A program made the translations under genes and the position numbers. From the NCBI GenBank assembly GCA_036677145.1, contig JAKFFF010000053.1, positions 22,783 to 86,782 on the forward strand: DNA of 64,000 bases, in the 5' to 3' direction. Of the stretch, positions 51,008 to 60,551 are shown piece by piece. Origin of the DNA: CADEED01 sp036677145 (GTDB lineage Bacteria > Pseudomonadota > Gammaproteobacteria > Steroidobacterales > Steroidobacteraceae). The number at the start of each line of letters is the position of its first letter. The stretch's first letter is position 1. The notes under the pieces were generated by a model that made no database searches, was not told the DNA's origin, and saw only the letters and a program-made list of their open reading frames with translations.

Positions 51008-52900
51008 ATGACAACCCCCCAATCCGAAACCAATACCAAGGAAACCCTCGGTTTCCAGGCTGAAGTCCGTGAGCTGCTGAGGCTCATGATCCATTCGTTG
51101 TACAGCCACCGGGAAATCTTCCTGCGTGAGCTGATTTCCAACGCCTCCGACGCCAACGACAAGCTGCGGTTTGAAGCGCTGAGCAAGCCGGAACTGATGG
51201 CGGGCGATTCGGAGCTGGCCATCTGGATCGAAGCGGATGCCGCGAAGGGCACGCTCACGATCCGTGACAACGGCATCGGCATGAGCCGCGAGGAAGCGAT
51301 CTCGCACCTCGGCACCATCGCGCGTTCGGGCACCGCGGAGTTCTTCAAGAAACTCTCGGGCGACCAGCAGAAGGATTCACAGCTCATCGGCCAGTTCGGC
51401 GTGGGCTTCTACTCCGCGTTCATCGTCGCGGACCGGGTCACCGTGCTGTCGCGCCGCGCCGGCCTGCCAGCCGCCGAAGGCGTGAGTTGGGAATCGGCCG
51501 CCGATGGCGAGTTCACCGTGGAGACCGTCGAGCGCGCCGAGCGCGGCACGACCATCGTGCTGCACCTCAAGGAGGACGCGAAGGAATTCCTCGACGCCTG
51601 GCAGTTGCGCTCGCTGGTGCGGCGTTATTCGGATCACATCGCGTTCCCGGTGCGCATGCCGAAAGAAGGCGAGGCGACGCTCGAATACGAGGCGGTCAAC
51701 CGCGGCACCGCGTTGTGGGCGCGGCCGAAGTCCGACATCAAGGACGACGAATACATCGAGTTCTACCACTCGCTGTCACACGGCTCGGGCGATCCGCTCG
51801 CCTGGTCGCACAATCGCGTCGAGGGCAAGCGCGACTACACCAGCCTGATCTACATACCGGCCGCCGCGCCTTTCGATTTGTGGCAGCGCGACGGCGCGCG
51901 GGGTCTCAAGCTCTACGTGCGGCGCGTGTTCATCATGGACGACGCCGAGCAGTTCCTGCCGCTGTACCTGCGCTTCGTGAAAGGCGTGCTCGACTCGGCG
52001 GATCTGCCGCTGAACGTGTCGCGCGAGCTGCTGCAGGCCGACAGCGAAGTGGACGCGATGCGCGGCGCGTTGACGCGCCGCGTGCTCGAAATGCTCGCGA
52101 AACTCGCGAAGGACGAGCCCGAGAAGTACCGGACGTTCTGGCGCGAGTTCGGCGCGGTGCTCAAGGAAGGCCTGGCCGAGGACTACGGCAACCGCGACAA
52201 GCTGATGCCGCTGATGCGATTCGCGTCGACACACCAGGAAGGCGAGGCGGAGGAAGTCTCGCTCGCCGACTATGTGGCGCGCATGCAGACCGGCCAGGAC
52301 AAGATCTACTACGTGGTCGGTGAAAGTCTCGCGGCCGCGCGCAGTCATCCGGCCATCGAAGCGCTGCGGGCGCGCAACGTCGAAGTGTTGTTGTTAGGCC
52401 GGCGCATCGATGCGTGGGTCATGGACCATCTGCGCGACTTCGAAGGCAAGCAGCTCAAGGACGCGACCCGCGGCGACCTCGAACTCGGCAGCCTGGCGAG
52501 CGCCGCCGAAAAGGAAAAGGTCGAGGCGCAATTGAAGGAGTCCGCATCGCTGCTCAAGCGCGTGAAGGATTCTCTCGGCGAACGGATCGCGGAAGTCCGG
52601 GTCAGCACGCGCCTGAAGGATTCGGCGGCGGTGCTGGTCGCGGGCGAACACGATGTATCGGCGCCGCTGCGGCGCGCGCTCGAGGCGGCCGGTCAGAAGG
52701 CCCCGGAGAGCAAGCCGGTGCTCGAGCTCAACGTGGAGCACCACGTCGTGAAGTACCTCGAGCAGCGCACCGAGGCGCAGGATTTCGACGAGCTTGCGTT
52801 GGTGCTGTACGAACAGGCCCTGCTCGCCGAAGGCGCGCAGCTTCCTGATCCCGGCGCTTTCGTGAAGCGGCTCAATCACCTGTGGACGCGGCTTGAGTAA
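51008..52900 (+). CDS. htpG: Chaperone protein HtpG (Hsp90)
   Basis: The protein is 630 residues, the usual length. The N-terminal GHKL ATPase shows NASDANDKL, DNGIGMSREE and GQFGVGFYS; the middle domain has ADLPLNVSRE. It folds client proteins in the cytosol with DnaK. Upstream CTTGAAT (50969-50975) and CCCGCAAC (50989-50996), 13 bases apart, weakly resemble a heat-shock sigma-32 promoter but would leave almost no leader. A single gene. Confidence 0.96.
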   Translation: MTTPQSETNTKETLGFQAEVRELLRLMIHSLYSHREIFLRELISNASDANDKLRFEALSKPELMAGDSELAIWIEADAAKGTLTIRDNGIGMSREEAISHLGTIARSGTAEFFKKLSGDQQKDSQLIGQFGVGFYSAFIVADRVTVLSRRAGLPAAEGVSWESAADGEFTVETVERAERGTTIVLHLKEDAKEFLDAWQLRSLVRRYSDHIAFPVRMPKEGEATLEYEAVNRGTALWARPKSDIKDDEYIEFYHSLSHGSGDPLAWSHNRVEGKRDYTSLIYIPAAAPFDLWQRDGARGLKLYVRRVFIMDDAEQFLPLYLRFVKGVLDSADLPLNVSRELLQADSEVDAMRGALTRRVLEMLAKLAKDEPEKYRTFWREFGAVLKEGLAEDYGNRDKLMPLMRFASTHQEGEAEEVSLADYVARMQTGQDKIYYVVGESLAAARSHPAIEALRARNVEVLLLGRRIDAWVMDHLRDFEGKQLKDATRGDLELGSLASAAEKEKVEAQLKESASLLKRVKDSLGERIAEVRVSTRLKDSAAVLVAGEHDVSAPLRRALEAAGQKAPESKPVLELNVEHHVVKYLEQRTEAQDFDELALVLYEQALLAEGAQLPDPGAFVKRLNHLWTRLE

Positions 52901-52950
52901 CCAGGCTTGTTTGGGATAATGCCCGCCCCGCCAATCGCGCGAGGTGTGTG

Positions 52951-53442
52951 ATGCACGGCAAGTTGTTCACGGTCGCTTTGCTGACGCTGCTCGCTGCGGC
53001 GTGTTCGAAGAAGGAAGCGCCCGCGCCGGGCGCCGCGACGACCTCCGGCGCCGCTCCCTCCGCAACAACGGCTCCGGCCGCAGGAACTGAAACCATGGCA
53101 TTGCAGAAAATCGAAATCGCACCCGGCACGGGCGCCGAGATCAAGTCCGGCCAGAACGCACTGGTCCACTACACCGGCTGGCTGTACGACGCGGCGGCGC
53201 CCGACAACAAGGGCAAGAAGTTCGACAGCTCGCTCGATCGCAACGAGCCCTTCGAATTTCCCGTCGGTGACGGACTCGTCATCCGCGGCTGGGACGAAGG
53301 CGTGGTCGGCATGAAGGTGGGCGGCAAGCGTCGGCTCGTCATCCCGCCCGAGATGGGCTACGGCGCGGGCGGTGCGGGCGGCGGCCTGATCCCCGGTGGC
53401 GCCACGCTGGTTTTCGACGTCGAGCTCGTGGAGATCCAGTAG
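52951..53442 (+). CDS. FKBP-type peptidyl-prolyl isomerase lipoprotein
   Basis: The protein is 163 residues. A lipobox (LLAAAC) and an Ala/Pro/Thr linker precede an FKBP domain (ALVHYTGWLYD, KFDSSLDR, VIRGWDEGVVGMKVGGKR, GYGAGGAGG, LVFDVELVEI). It assists proline isomerisation in the envelope. ATG at 52951 has GAGG 6 bases upstream. Its stop overlaps the amidohydrolase start (TAGTG). Confidence 0.92.
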   Translation: MHGKLFTVALLTLLAAACSKKEAPAPGAATTSGAAPSATTAPAAGTETMALQKIEIAPGTGAEIKSGQNALVHYTGWLYDAAAPDNKGKKFDSSLDRNEPFEFPVGDGLVIRGWDEGVVGMKVGGKRRLVIPPEMGYGAGGAGGGLIPGGATLVFDVELVEIQ

Positions 53443-54728
53443 TGCAGCGCGGCGCTGTCGCCGCACTGACGCTGTCCTCGTTGATTGCGGGCGCCGCGCA
53501 GGCCGCGACGCTGGTGCACGCCGGGCGCGTCATCGACGGCGTGTCGGACACGGTTCGTACCAACCAGACGGTGGTCATCGCGGATGGCAGGATCACCGCC
53601 ATCGAGTCCGGATTCCGTCAGCCCGCCGCGGGCGATCGCGTAATCGATCTTTCGCAGGGCACGCTCATGCCCGGCTGGTTCGACATGCACGTGCACATCA
53701 CGGGCGAATACAGCCGCACGTCGGAGATCGACAGCTACAAGAAAAACGAAGGTGATGCGGTCGTCGACGGCGTCGTCTACGCGCAGCGCACGTTGCAGGC
53801 CGGCTTCACCACCGTGCGCGATCTCGGCGATTCGTATCGCGCGGCCATCACACTGCGTAATGCGATCAACGCGGGCAAGGTGCCCGGACCGCGCATCATC
53901 GCCGCGGGCAAGGCAATCGCGAGCACCGGCGGACATGCGGATCCCACCAATGGCTGGGCGCGCAAGTTCCCCGCGAACCCCGGACCGGAAGACGGCGTCA
54001 TCAACAGCGTCGAGGACGCGCGCAAGGCGGTGCGGCAGCGTTACAAAGACGGCTCCGACACCATCAAGATCACGGCCACCGGCGGCGTGTTGTCGATCGC
54101 GAAGAGCGGTCTCAATCCGCAGATGACGGAGGAGGAAATCCGCGCCGTCGTCACCACCGCGCGCGACTACGGCTTCAAAGTCGCGGCGCATGCGCACGGT
54201 ACGGATGGCATCAAGCGCGCCGTGCGCGGCGGTGTCGATACGATCGAACACGGCACGTTCATGGATGCCGAGGGCATGAAGCTCATGAAGGAACACGGCA
54301 CGTATTACGTGCCCACGCTCACCGCCGGACGCTGGGTCGCCGACCAGGCTCAGGATCCAAACTTCTTTCCGCCCATCGTGCGCCCGAAGGCGCTGCAGGT
54401 GGGCCCGCAGATCCAGGGCACCTTCGCGAAGGCGTATCAGTCCGGCGTGAAGATCCTGTTCGGCACGGACACCGGCGTCGGCAAACATGGCGAGAACGCG
54501 CGCGAGTTCCGGATGATGGTCGAAGGCGGCATGCCCGCGATGGAGGCAATCCGCGTCGCGACCTCGGCGCCGGCGAAGTTCCTGGATCTGTTCGATCAGA
54601 CGGGCAGCATTGCCGTCGGCAAGCTCGGTGAGCTCGTCGGTGTCCCTGGTGACCCGCTCGCGGATATCTCGGTCATGGAGCGAGTGGTGTTCGTCATGAA
54701 GGACAACACCGTCTACAAGGCGCCGTGA
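53442..54728 (+). CDS. Secreted amidohydrolase family protein
   Basis: The protein is 428 residues with an N-terminal signal peptide (ALTLSSLIAGAAQAA). Metal-site motifs of the amidohydrolase superfamily are present: PGWFDMHVHI, a lysine candidate for carbamylation in IKITATGG, AAHAHG, TIEHGT and FGTDTG. It resembles the Xaa-Pro-dipeptidase-like/imidazolonepropionase-like periplasmic group. GTG start overlaps the FKBP stop; its own stop overlaps the next start (GTGA), so three genes form one coupled operon. Confidence 0.88.
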   Translation: MQRGAVAALTLSSLIAGAAQAATLVHAGRVIDGVSDTVRTNQTVVIADGRITAIESGFRQPAAGDRVIDLSQGTLMPGWFDMHVHITGEYSRTSEIDSYKKNEGDAVVDGVVYAQRTLQAGFTTVRDLGDSYRAAITLRNAINAGKVPGPRIIAAGKAIASTGGHADPTNGWARKFPANPGPEDGVINSVEDARKAVRQRYKDGSDTIKITATGGVLSIAKSGLNPQMTEEEIRAVVTTARDYGFKVAAHAHGTDGIKRAVRGGVDTIEHGTFMDAEGMKLMKEHGTYYVPTLTAGRWVADQAQDPNFFPPIVRPKALQVGPQIQGTFAKAYQSGVKILFGTDTGVGKHGENAREFRMMVEGGMPAMEAIRVATSAPAKFLDLFDQTGSIAVGKLGELVGVPGDPLADISVMERVVFVMKDNTVYKAP

Positions 54729-55369
54729 TCCGCGCAGAAGCCATCACACTCGCCGGTCCCGCGGGTGCGCTCGAAACCAGACTCGAATACGACCCCGACC
54801 AGGCCGCGCCCGCGACATTCGGGGTCGTCTGCCATCCGCATCCGCTGTTCGGCGGCACGATGGACAACAAGGTCACTCATGTCGTCGCGCGGGCAATGCT
54901 CGAATGCGGTGCACCGACGTTCCGCTTCAACTTCCGTGGCGTGGGCGCGAGCGGTGGTGAATTCGACAACGGCCGCGGCGAGGTCGACGACCTGGCGGCG
55001 GTGGTCGCTGAAGGACGTCGCCGGTTCCCGGCGGCCGCGTTGTGGTTAGGCGGGTTCTCGTTCGGCGCATTCGTCGCGCTGCGCGCGGCGGAGCGCGTGG
55101 CTCCCGTGAAACTCGTCGCCGTGGCCCCGCCCGTCGCCCGCTTCGAACTCGGCAGCGTGACGCATCCGGACTGTGACTGGATGCTCGTGCAGGGTGACGC
55201 AGACGACGTGGTGCCGAGCGAGGCCGTGCTGGCATGGGCGGCGGAGATGCCCCCCTCTTCGCATGGAAAGAGACCGCGCCTGCACGTGCTGGCCGGCGCC
55301 GGTCATTACTTCCACGGCCGGCTGCACGACCTCAAACCACTCGTCATCGATTTCCTCGGGTCGCCTTAG
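54725..55369 (+). CDS. Alpha/beta hydrolase (COG2945-like)
   Basis: The protein is 214 residues with VVCHPHPLFGGTMDNKV, FNFRGVGASGGEFD, the nucleophile elbow GGFSFGAF, GDADDVVPSE and GAGHYFHGRL, giving a plausible Ser-Asp-His triad. This short cytosolic family is widespread with unknown substrates. Start GTG at 54725 overlaps the amidohydrolase stop. Last gene of the FKBP operon, ending before a strong bidirectional hairpin. Confidence 0.85.
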   Translation: MIRAEAITLAGPAGALETRLEYDPDQAAPATFGVVCHPHPLFGGTMDNKVTHVVARAMLECGAPTFRFNFRGVGASGGEFDNGRGEVDDLAAVVAEGRRRFPAAALWLGGFSFGAFVALRAAERVAPVKLVAVAPPVARFELGSVTHPDCDWMLVQGDADDVVPSEAVLAWAAEMPPSSHGKRPRLHVLAGAGHYFHGRLHDLKPLVIDFLGSP

Positions 55370-55421
55370 GTCTCGGGCAAACGCGCCGCCAGCCGGCCAC
55401 GAGCGATTTTCAACCCGCAGA

Positions 55422-55464
55422 AACACAAAGAGCCCGTGCGCTTTCGCGCCGGGCTCTTCGTGTT
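55422..55464. terminator. Bidirectional terminator between convergent genes
   Basis: AACACAAAGAGCCCG pairs with CGGGCTCTTCGTGTT with one mismatch around a 13-base loop. On the minus strand the trailing side is rich in T. It sits between the alpha/beta hydrolase (plus) and the HU-like gene (minus) and can serve both. Confidence 0.75.
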
Positions 55465-55500
55465 GCTTGCGCGCGCCATGGCACGCGCGCAGCAAGCGGC

Positions 55501-55812
55501 TCAGTTCACCAGGGCTTTGAGGCTCTTCAGGGGCAGAACGCGAACCTTCTTGGAGGCCGGCTTCGCCTTGAAGACCATCTTTTCTTTCGTGAAGGGGTTG
55601 ATGCCTTCGCGCGCCTTGGTGGCGGGCTTCTTCACGACCTTCATCTTGAGCAAGCCGGGCAGCGTGAACAGACCAGGACCACGCAGGCTCTTCTTGATGA
55701 TGCCGTTCAGTGACTCGAACACAGCAGCAACCTGCTTGCGGGACAGATCAGTGTCCTTGGTGATCGTTGCCACGATTTCCGACTTCGTCGGTGCGCCACC
55801 TTTCTTTGCCAT
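55501..55812 (-). CDS. HU-like DNA-binding protein
   Basis: The protein is 103 residues. It follows the HU/IHF plan (TKSEIVATITKDTDLSRKQ, then AREGINPFTKEKMVFKAKP) with a slightly longer C-terminus than E. coli HU. It binds and bends DNA as a nucleoid protein. GAGGAG lies 8 bases before the ATG. Confidence 0.93.
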   Translation of the reverse strand: MAKKGGAPTKSEIVATITKDTDLSRKQVAAVFESLNGIIKKSLRGPGLFTLPGLLKMKVVKKPATKAREGINPFTKEKMVFKAKPASKKVRVLPLKSLKALVN

Positions 55813-55996
55813 TACTCGACTCCTCGTTGAAAAATTCGCAGCGAAAAAAATGCTTCACTGCTCTTCGATTCGGCGCGAAACATATCACACGAATACGCGG
55901 GCGCAAATGTTTTTCGCAGTTCGCTCATGCTGAAAATGCCTTGTTTTCTAGGCTCGCGCGACACACGCGACTCGGTACCCGGCGGCGATGCGCAGG

Positions 55997-56023
55997 GATT
56001 CGTACACATTCGCTGTACGAATC
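55997..56023. promoter_or_regulatory. Perfect inverted repeat, possible operator
   Basis: GATTCGTACA (55997-56006) and TGTACGAATC (56014-56023) are perfect complements around a 7-base centre. There is no T-run, so it is not an intrinsic terminator. It sits in the 320-base gap 5' of the HU-like gene and 3' of yggT; the rest of that gap shows no gene. Confidence 0.4.
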
Positions 56024-56132
56024 TTCGCCACCCACATGTGTGCGCGAAGCGACTATCCGCTGTCGAAGAGTGGTTTAAGTCTTTGTAGCAGCGGGGCGCG
56101 CGGCCCCTTGCACACGCGGTGCGCCGCGCGGA

Positions 56133-56666
56133 TTACGCGAAGTGAAACAGGCGCAACAGGACGCCGAGCAGCAACAGCGCCCACAGAACGGACAGGTCGA
56201 TTCCGCCGATCGGAGGAATCAAGCGTCGAAATGGCGCAAGCACCGGTTCACAGATCGAGCCGAGCAGGGCCATCGGCGGTGAATATCCAGGTTGGACGAC
56301 CCAGGACAGCAGCGCGTACACGATCAGCGCGAACGTGTAGAACTGGATGAACGCACGCAACAGGGTCAGGAACGTCACCTGGATCCAGGTGAGCGGGTCT
56401 AACATCGAGCCGCCCGCGAGCACCTGGACTACGGCAATGGTTAGGGCGGCGAACACGATGATGGCCACGAGGGAGGCCGTATCCACCTTGCCGACCGGCG
56501 GCAGGATGCGACGCAGCGGCATGATCACCGGGTTGGTCACGACGAGCACCGCGTGCGCGATCTGGTTGCGGAAGTCGGCGCGCACCAGCTGCATCACGAA
56601 ACGCAGGATGAGCACATACAGGTAGATGGTCAGCAGCGTGTCGACCAGGTAGACGAGTGCATTCAT
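56133..56666 (-). CDS. yggT: YggT family membrane protein
   Basis: The protein is 177 residues with two YggT repeats (LRFVMQLVRADFRNQIAHAV and LLSWVVQPGYSPPMALLGSI) and four or more helices. YggT proteins sit in the inner membrane and are typically next to proC and yggS, as here; the role is poorly defined (ion or osmotic homeostasis). The ATG overlaps the proC stop (ATGA). Confidence 0.92.
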   Translation of the reverse strand: MNALVYLVDTLLTIYLYVLILRFVMQLVRADFRNQIAHAVLVVTNPVIMPLRRILPPVGKVDTASLVAIIVFAALTIAVVQVLAGGSMLDPLTWIQVTFLTLLRAFIQFYTFALIVYALLSWVVQPGYSPPMALLGSICEPVLAPFRRLIPPIGGIDLSVLWALLLLGVLLRLFHFA

Positions 56667-57520
56667 GTGCGGGATTTCTCTTCTGAAGACTGGCCGGCGG
56701 ACTGACCGAAGGTTCGCGCCATTTCCCGGCCGCGATCCGTGGCAGCGCCGAGCGCCGCGTTGACGATACCACGCAGGTTGGCCGCCTCGAACGAGCGCAG
56801 CGCGGCCTCGGTCGTGCCGCCCTTGGAAGTGACCTCGGCACGCAGGCGCGCGAGATCCCCGTCGCTCTGCCGAGCCATGAGACCCGAGCCGTAAAGCGTC
56901 TGCAAAGCGAGATCCTGCGCGGCCGTGTGTTCGAGTCCGAGTTTCACCGCGGCATCGGTCATCAGTTCCGCGAGCAGGAAGAAATACGCGGGCCCACTGC
57001 CGGACAACGCCGTGACGACATCGAGCGACTCTTCATCGGGCACCCACACCGTCGTGCCGACAGCGCCCAGCACCTGCGCCGCGAGTTCACGGTGCGCGGC
57101 GCTGACCGAAGGCGGCGCGAACATTGCCGTCGCGCCAGCGCCGTTGAGCGCGGGCCGGTTGGGCATCGCGCGCACCACGGAAATGCCCGGGCCGCACCAG
57201 CGAGTGATGTCGGCGGCGCGAATTCCCGCGGCGATCGACAGGACGAGCGGCAGGCGTTTCTCGAACGCGGCCGCCAGTGATTGCACCGTTCCGGACATGT
57301 CCTGCGGCTTGACGGCGAGCACCACGACCTCGGCGTCCGCGGCCGCCTCGCGATTGTCGGCCGTCACCAGCACGCCGAGTTCCGTGGCGAGCTGCACTCG
57401 CCGTTGCTGATTCGCCTCGCCGACGCTGATGTTCTGCGCGGGAAGCCCGCGTGCGATGAGGCCGCGTATCAGGGCGCCGCCCATGTTCCCGCCGCCTATG
57501 AATGCTGCCGTGATGTTCAT
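56663..57520 (-). CDS. proC: Pyrroline-5-carboxylate reductase
   Basis: The protein is 285 residues. The NAD(P)-binding start AAFIGGGNMGGALI, VVLAVKPQDM and the C-terminal signature ALSGSGPAYFFLLAE are classical. It carries out the last step of proline synthesis. AAGGGA lies upstream of the ATG. Second gene of the yggS-proC-yggT group, with 52 bases between yggS and proC. Confidence 0.95.
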   Translation of the reverse strand: MNITAAFIGGGNMGGALIRGLIARGLPAQNISVGEANQQRRVQLATELGVLVTADNREAAADAEVVVLAVKPQDMSGTVQSLAAAFEKRLPLVLSIAAGIRAADITRWCGPGISVVRAMPNRPALNGAGATAMFAPPSVSAAHRELAAQVLGAVGTTVWVPDEESLDVVTALSGSGPAYFFLLAELMTDAAVKLGLEHTAAQDLALQTLYGSGLMARQSDGDLARLRAEVTSKGGTTEAALRSFEAANLRGIVNAALGAATDRGREMARTFGQSAGQSSEEKSRT

Positions 57521-57572
57521 CGAAATCCCTTGGAGAGGTTCCTTAAGGTTAGCGCGCCGCGCGAGCTCGCGG

Positions 57573-58277
57573 TCATGCGCGTGGCCCGAAGATAGCGGTG
57601 CCGATGCGCACCAGCGTCGAGCCTTCCGCGATCGCCGCCTCGAAATCCGCGCTGGTGCCCATCGAAAGCGTGTCGAGGCCGAACCCCTGCTCGTTGAGGT
57701 AATTGAAAACCTGGCGTGCTTCGCGGAACCAGTGCCGCTGCCGCTCGACGGAGGTTTCCGCGGGCGGCATACACATGAGGCCGCGCAGTTTCAGTTTGGG
57801 CAGCGCCGCGACCGCCGTGGCGAGCGCGCGAATATCCGCGGCCTCGACCCCACCCTTGCTGGTTTCTCCGCCCACGTGCAATTGCAGGCAGACGTTGAGC
57901 GCCGGCGCATGAAAAGGGCGCTGCGCGGACAGGCGCTCGGCGATCTTGAGCCGGTCGAGGCCATGCACCCAGGCGAAGTTCTCGGCCACGGGCCGCGTCT
58001 TGTTAGCCTGCAGGCGCCCGATGAAATGCCAGGTGAGTTCGCGACCCGCGAGCGCGGCGATCTTCGGCAGGCATTCCTGTAGAAAATTCTCGCCGAAGTT
58101 TTCGACGCCCGCCCGGGCCGCCGAGTCAATTGCTGCGGTGCTCTGACCCTTCGAAACGGCCAGAAGCGTGACGGAATCGACATTTCGTGCGGCCTCGCGT
58201 GCGGCGCCGGCGATGCGTGCCTGCACGTCGCTCACTGCCTGCGAGCAATTCTGCGGAAGGGATAACATATTGATCAC
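57573..58277 (-). CDS. yggS: YggS/PLPBP family pyridoxal-phosphate homeostasis protein
   Basis: The protein is 234 residues. TLLAVSKGQS carries the PLP Lys; GENFLQECLPKI, WHFIGRLQANK and LSMGTSADFEAAIAEGSTLVRIG are the family blocks. It binds PLP without known catalysis and balances B6 and amino-acid pools. The start is GTG at 58277 (GGG five bases upstream) or ATG at 58268. Confidence 0.94.
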   Translation of the reverse strand: MINMLSLPQNCSQAVSDVQARIAGAAREAARNVDSVTLLAVSKGQSTAAIDSAARAGVENFGENFLQECLPKIAALAGRELTWHFIGRLQANKTRPVAENFAWVHGLDRLKIAERLSAQRPFHAPALNVCLQLHVGGETSKGGVEAADIRALATAVAALPKLKLRGLMCMPPAETSVERQRHWFREARQVFNYLNEQGFGLDTLSMGTSADFEAAIAEGSTLVRIGTAIFGPRA

Positions 58278-58322
58278 TGATACCCGGGTCTATACTCAAC
58301 GGCGCTTCTCAAGGGACACCGC

Positions 58323-59363
58323 ATGGCCGTCGACGTCGCCCAGCTCCTCGCTTTCGCCGTAAAGAATAACGCCTCGGACTTGCACCTGTCCGCTGGCGTG
58401 CCCCCCATGATTCGTGTCGATGGCGACATGAAACGTATCAACATGCCCGCGCTTTCCCACAAGGAAGTGCACGGCATGGTGTACGACATCATGAACGACA
58501 AGCAGCGCAAGAATTTCGAAGAGTTCTTCGAGACCGACTTTTCGTTCGAGATCCCGAAGCTGGCGCGCTTCCGCGTCAATGCCTTCAACCAGAACCGCGG
58601 CGCGGGCGCCGTGTTCCGGAATATTCCCTCGACCATCCTGTCGCTGGACGAGCTGGCGGCGCCGAAGATTTTCCGCGACCTGTGCATGCTGCCGCGCGGC
58701 CTGGTGCTGGTGACCGGCCCGACGGGTTCGGGCAAGTCGACCACGCTGGCCGGCATGGTCAATCACTGTAATGACAACCGTCCCGATCACATCATCACGA
58801 TCGAGGACCCCATCGAATTCGTCCATGAGAGCAAACGCTGCCTCATGAACCAGCGCGAAGTGCATCGCGACACGCTGGGCTTCTCCGAGGCATTGAGATC
58901 CGCGTTGCGCGAAGACCCGGACGTGGTGCTGGTCGGTGAAATGCGCGACCTCGAAACCATCCGTCTCGCGTTGACCGCCGCCGAAACCGGACACCTGGTG
59001 TTCGGCACGCTGCATACGAGCTCCGCCGCGAAGACCATCGACCGTGTCGTCGACGTGTTCCCGGCGCAGGAAAAGGAAATGGTGCGCGCGATGTTGTCCG
59101 AATCGCTGCGCGCGGTGATTTCGCAGACGCTGCTCAAGCGCAACGGCGGCGGCCGCATCGCGGCGCACGAGATCATGATCGGTACGCCGGCCATTCGAAA
59201 CCTGATCCGCGAAGGCAAGATCGCGCAGATGTACTCGGCGATCCAGACCGGTGCGCAGCAGGGCATGCAGACTCTCGATCAATGTCTCGCCGACCTGGTG
59301 ACCAAGGGCGTGGTGAGCAAGGAAGAAGCCCGTTACAAGGCTTCTAACAAGGATAGTTTGTAA
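58323..59363 (+). CDS. pilT: Type IV pilus retraction ATPase PilT
   Basis: The protein is 346 residues: Walker A GPTGSGKSTT (about 133-142), Asp box ITIEDPIEFVH, Walker B VVLVGEMRD, His box TGHLVFGTLHTS and the retraction motif AIRNLIRE near the C-terminus. That motif identifies it as true PilT. It powers pilus retraction at the inner membrane. AAGGGA precedes the ATG; its stop overlaps the pilU start (TAATG). Confidence 0.95.
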   Translation: MAVDVAQLLAFAVKNNASDLHLSAGVPPMIRVDGDMKRINMPALSHKEVHGMVYDIMNDKQRKNFEEFFETDFSFEIPKLARFRVNAFNQNRGAGAVFRNIPSTILSLDELAAPKIFRDLCMLPRGLVLVTGPTGSGKSTTLAGMVNHCNDNRPDHIITIEDPIEFVHESKRCLMNQREVHRDTLGFSEALRSALREDPDVVLVGEMRDLETIRLALTAAETGHLVFGTLHTSSAAKTIDRVVDVFPAQEKEMVRAMLSESLRAVISQTLLKRNGGGRIAAHEIMIGTPAIRNLIREGKIAQMYSAIQTGAQQGMQTLDQCLADLVTKGVVSKEEARYKASNKDSL

Positions 59364-60520
59364 TGGATCGCGAGCAAGGCATAAAACTGATGCAGGATCT
59401 CCTGCGTCGCGTGGTCGAGAAGAAGGCTTCCGACCTGTTCATCACGGCGGGCTTCCCGCCGGCGATCAAGATCGACGGCGAAGTCCGCCCGCAATCCGAA
59501 CGCGCGCTCACCGCCGAGCAATCCGCGGTGCTGGTGCGCTCGATCATGAACGATCGTCAGACCAAGGAATTCGACGCCACGAAGGAGTGCAACTTCGCGA
59601 TCGCACCGCCGGGCATCGGCCGGTTCCGCGTGAATACCTTCGTGCAGCAGGGTCAGACCGGCTGCGTCATTCGTCTCATCAATTCGAAGATTCCGACGCT
59701 CGAAGAGCTGGACCTTCCGCCGGTCCTCAAGGAAGTCGTGCTCACCAAGCGCGGCCTCGTGATCATGGTCGGCGGTACCGGTTCGGGTAAATCGACCTCG
59801 CTCGCCGCGATGGTGGGATACCGCAACGAAAAAACCCGCGGTCACATCGTCACGATCGAAGATCCGGTCGAATACGTGCACCAGCACAAGGGCTGCGTGA
59901 TCACGCATCGCGAAGTCGGCGTGGACACGGACAACTGGCATGCGGCATTGAAGAACACGCTGCGCCAGGCGCCCGACGTCATCCTGATCGGTGAAATCCG
60001 CGATCGCGAAACGATGGAGTACGGCATCCAGTTCGCCGAGACCGGTCACCTCGTGCTCGCGACCCTGCATGCGAACAGCTCCAACCAGGCGCTCGACCGC
60101 ATCATCAACTTCTTCCCCGACGAGCGGCGCGAGCAGCTGCTGATGGATCTCTCGCTCAACATCCGCGCGCTGGTATCGCAGCGCCTGGTGCCGCGCGAAG
60201 CCGGTGCGGGACGCATCGCGGCGATGGAGATCATGCTCAACTCGCCGCTGATCCAGGACCTGATCTTCAAAGGCAAGGTCCAGGAGATCAAGGAAGTCAT
60301 GTCGCGCTCGACGCGTCTCGGCATGAAGACCTTCGACCAGGCGCTCTACGACCTGTACGAGACAGGGTTCATTTCATACGAAGACGCGTTGCGCAACGCG
60401 GACTCCAAGAACGAACTGCGGCTCCGGATCAAGCTGGAGAGCAAGCGCGAGGTGAAGAACCTCGACGACGGCGGCACACTGTCGATGGTCGATGAAGAAC
60501 AGCAGGGCCGTTCGTTCTAA
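59363..60520 (+). CDS. pilU: Type IV pilus PilT-like ATPase PilU
   Basis: The protein is 385 residues. Walker A GGTGSGKSTS, ITHREVG and TGHLVLATLHAN are PilU-like; the PilT AIRNLIRE motif is replaced by SPLIQDLIFKGK. The C-terminal 40 residues are an extra charged tail (LRIKLESKREVKNLDD). PilU supports PilT under load. It overlaps pilT and has its own AAGGA site inside the pilT end. Confidence 0.93.
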   Translation: MDREQGIKLMQDLLRRVVEKKASDLFITAGFPPAIKIDGEVRPQSERALTAEQSAVLVRSIMNDRQTKEFDATKECNFAIAPPGIGRFRVNTFVQQGQTGCVIRLINSKIPTLEELDLPPVLKEVVLTKRGLVIMVGGTGSGKSTSLAAMVGYRNEKTRGHIVTIEDPVEYVHQHKGCVITHREVGVDTDNWHAALKNTLRQAPDVILIGEIRDRETMEYGIQFAETGHLVLATLHANSSNQALDRIINFFPDERREQLLMDLSLNIRALVSQRLVPREAGAGRIAAMEIMLNSPLIQDLIFKGKVQEIKEVMSRSTRLGMKTFDQALYDLYETGFISYEDALRNADSKNELRLRIKLESKREVKNLDDGGTLSMVDEEQQGRSF

Positions 60521-60551
60521 CTACTGCCTCTAATCCAATTCAGGGCCGGAC

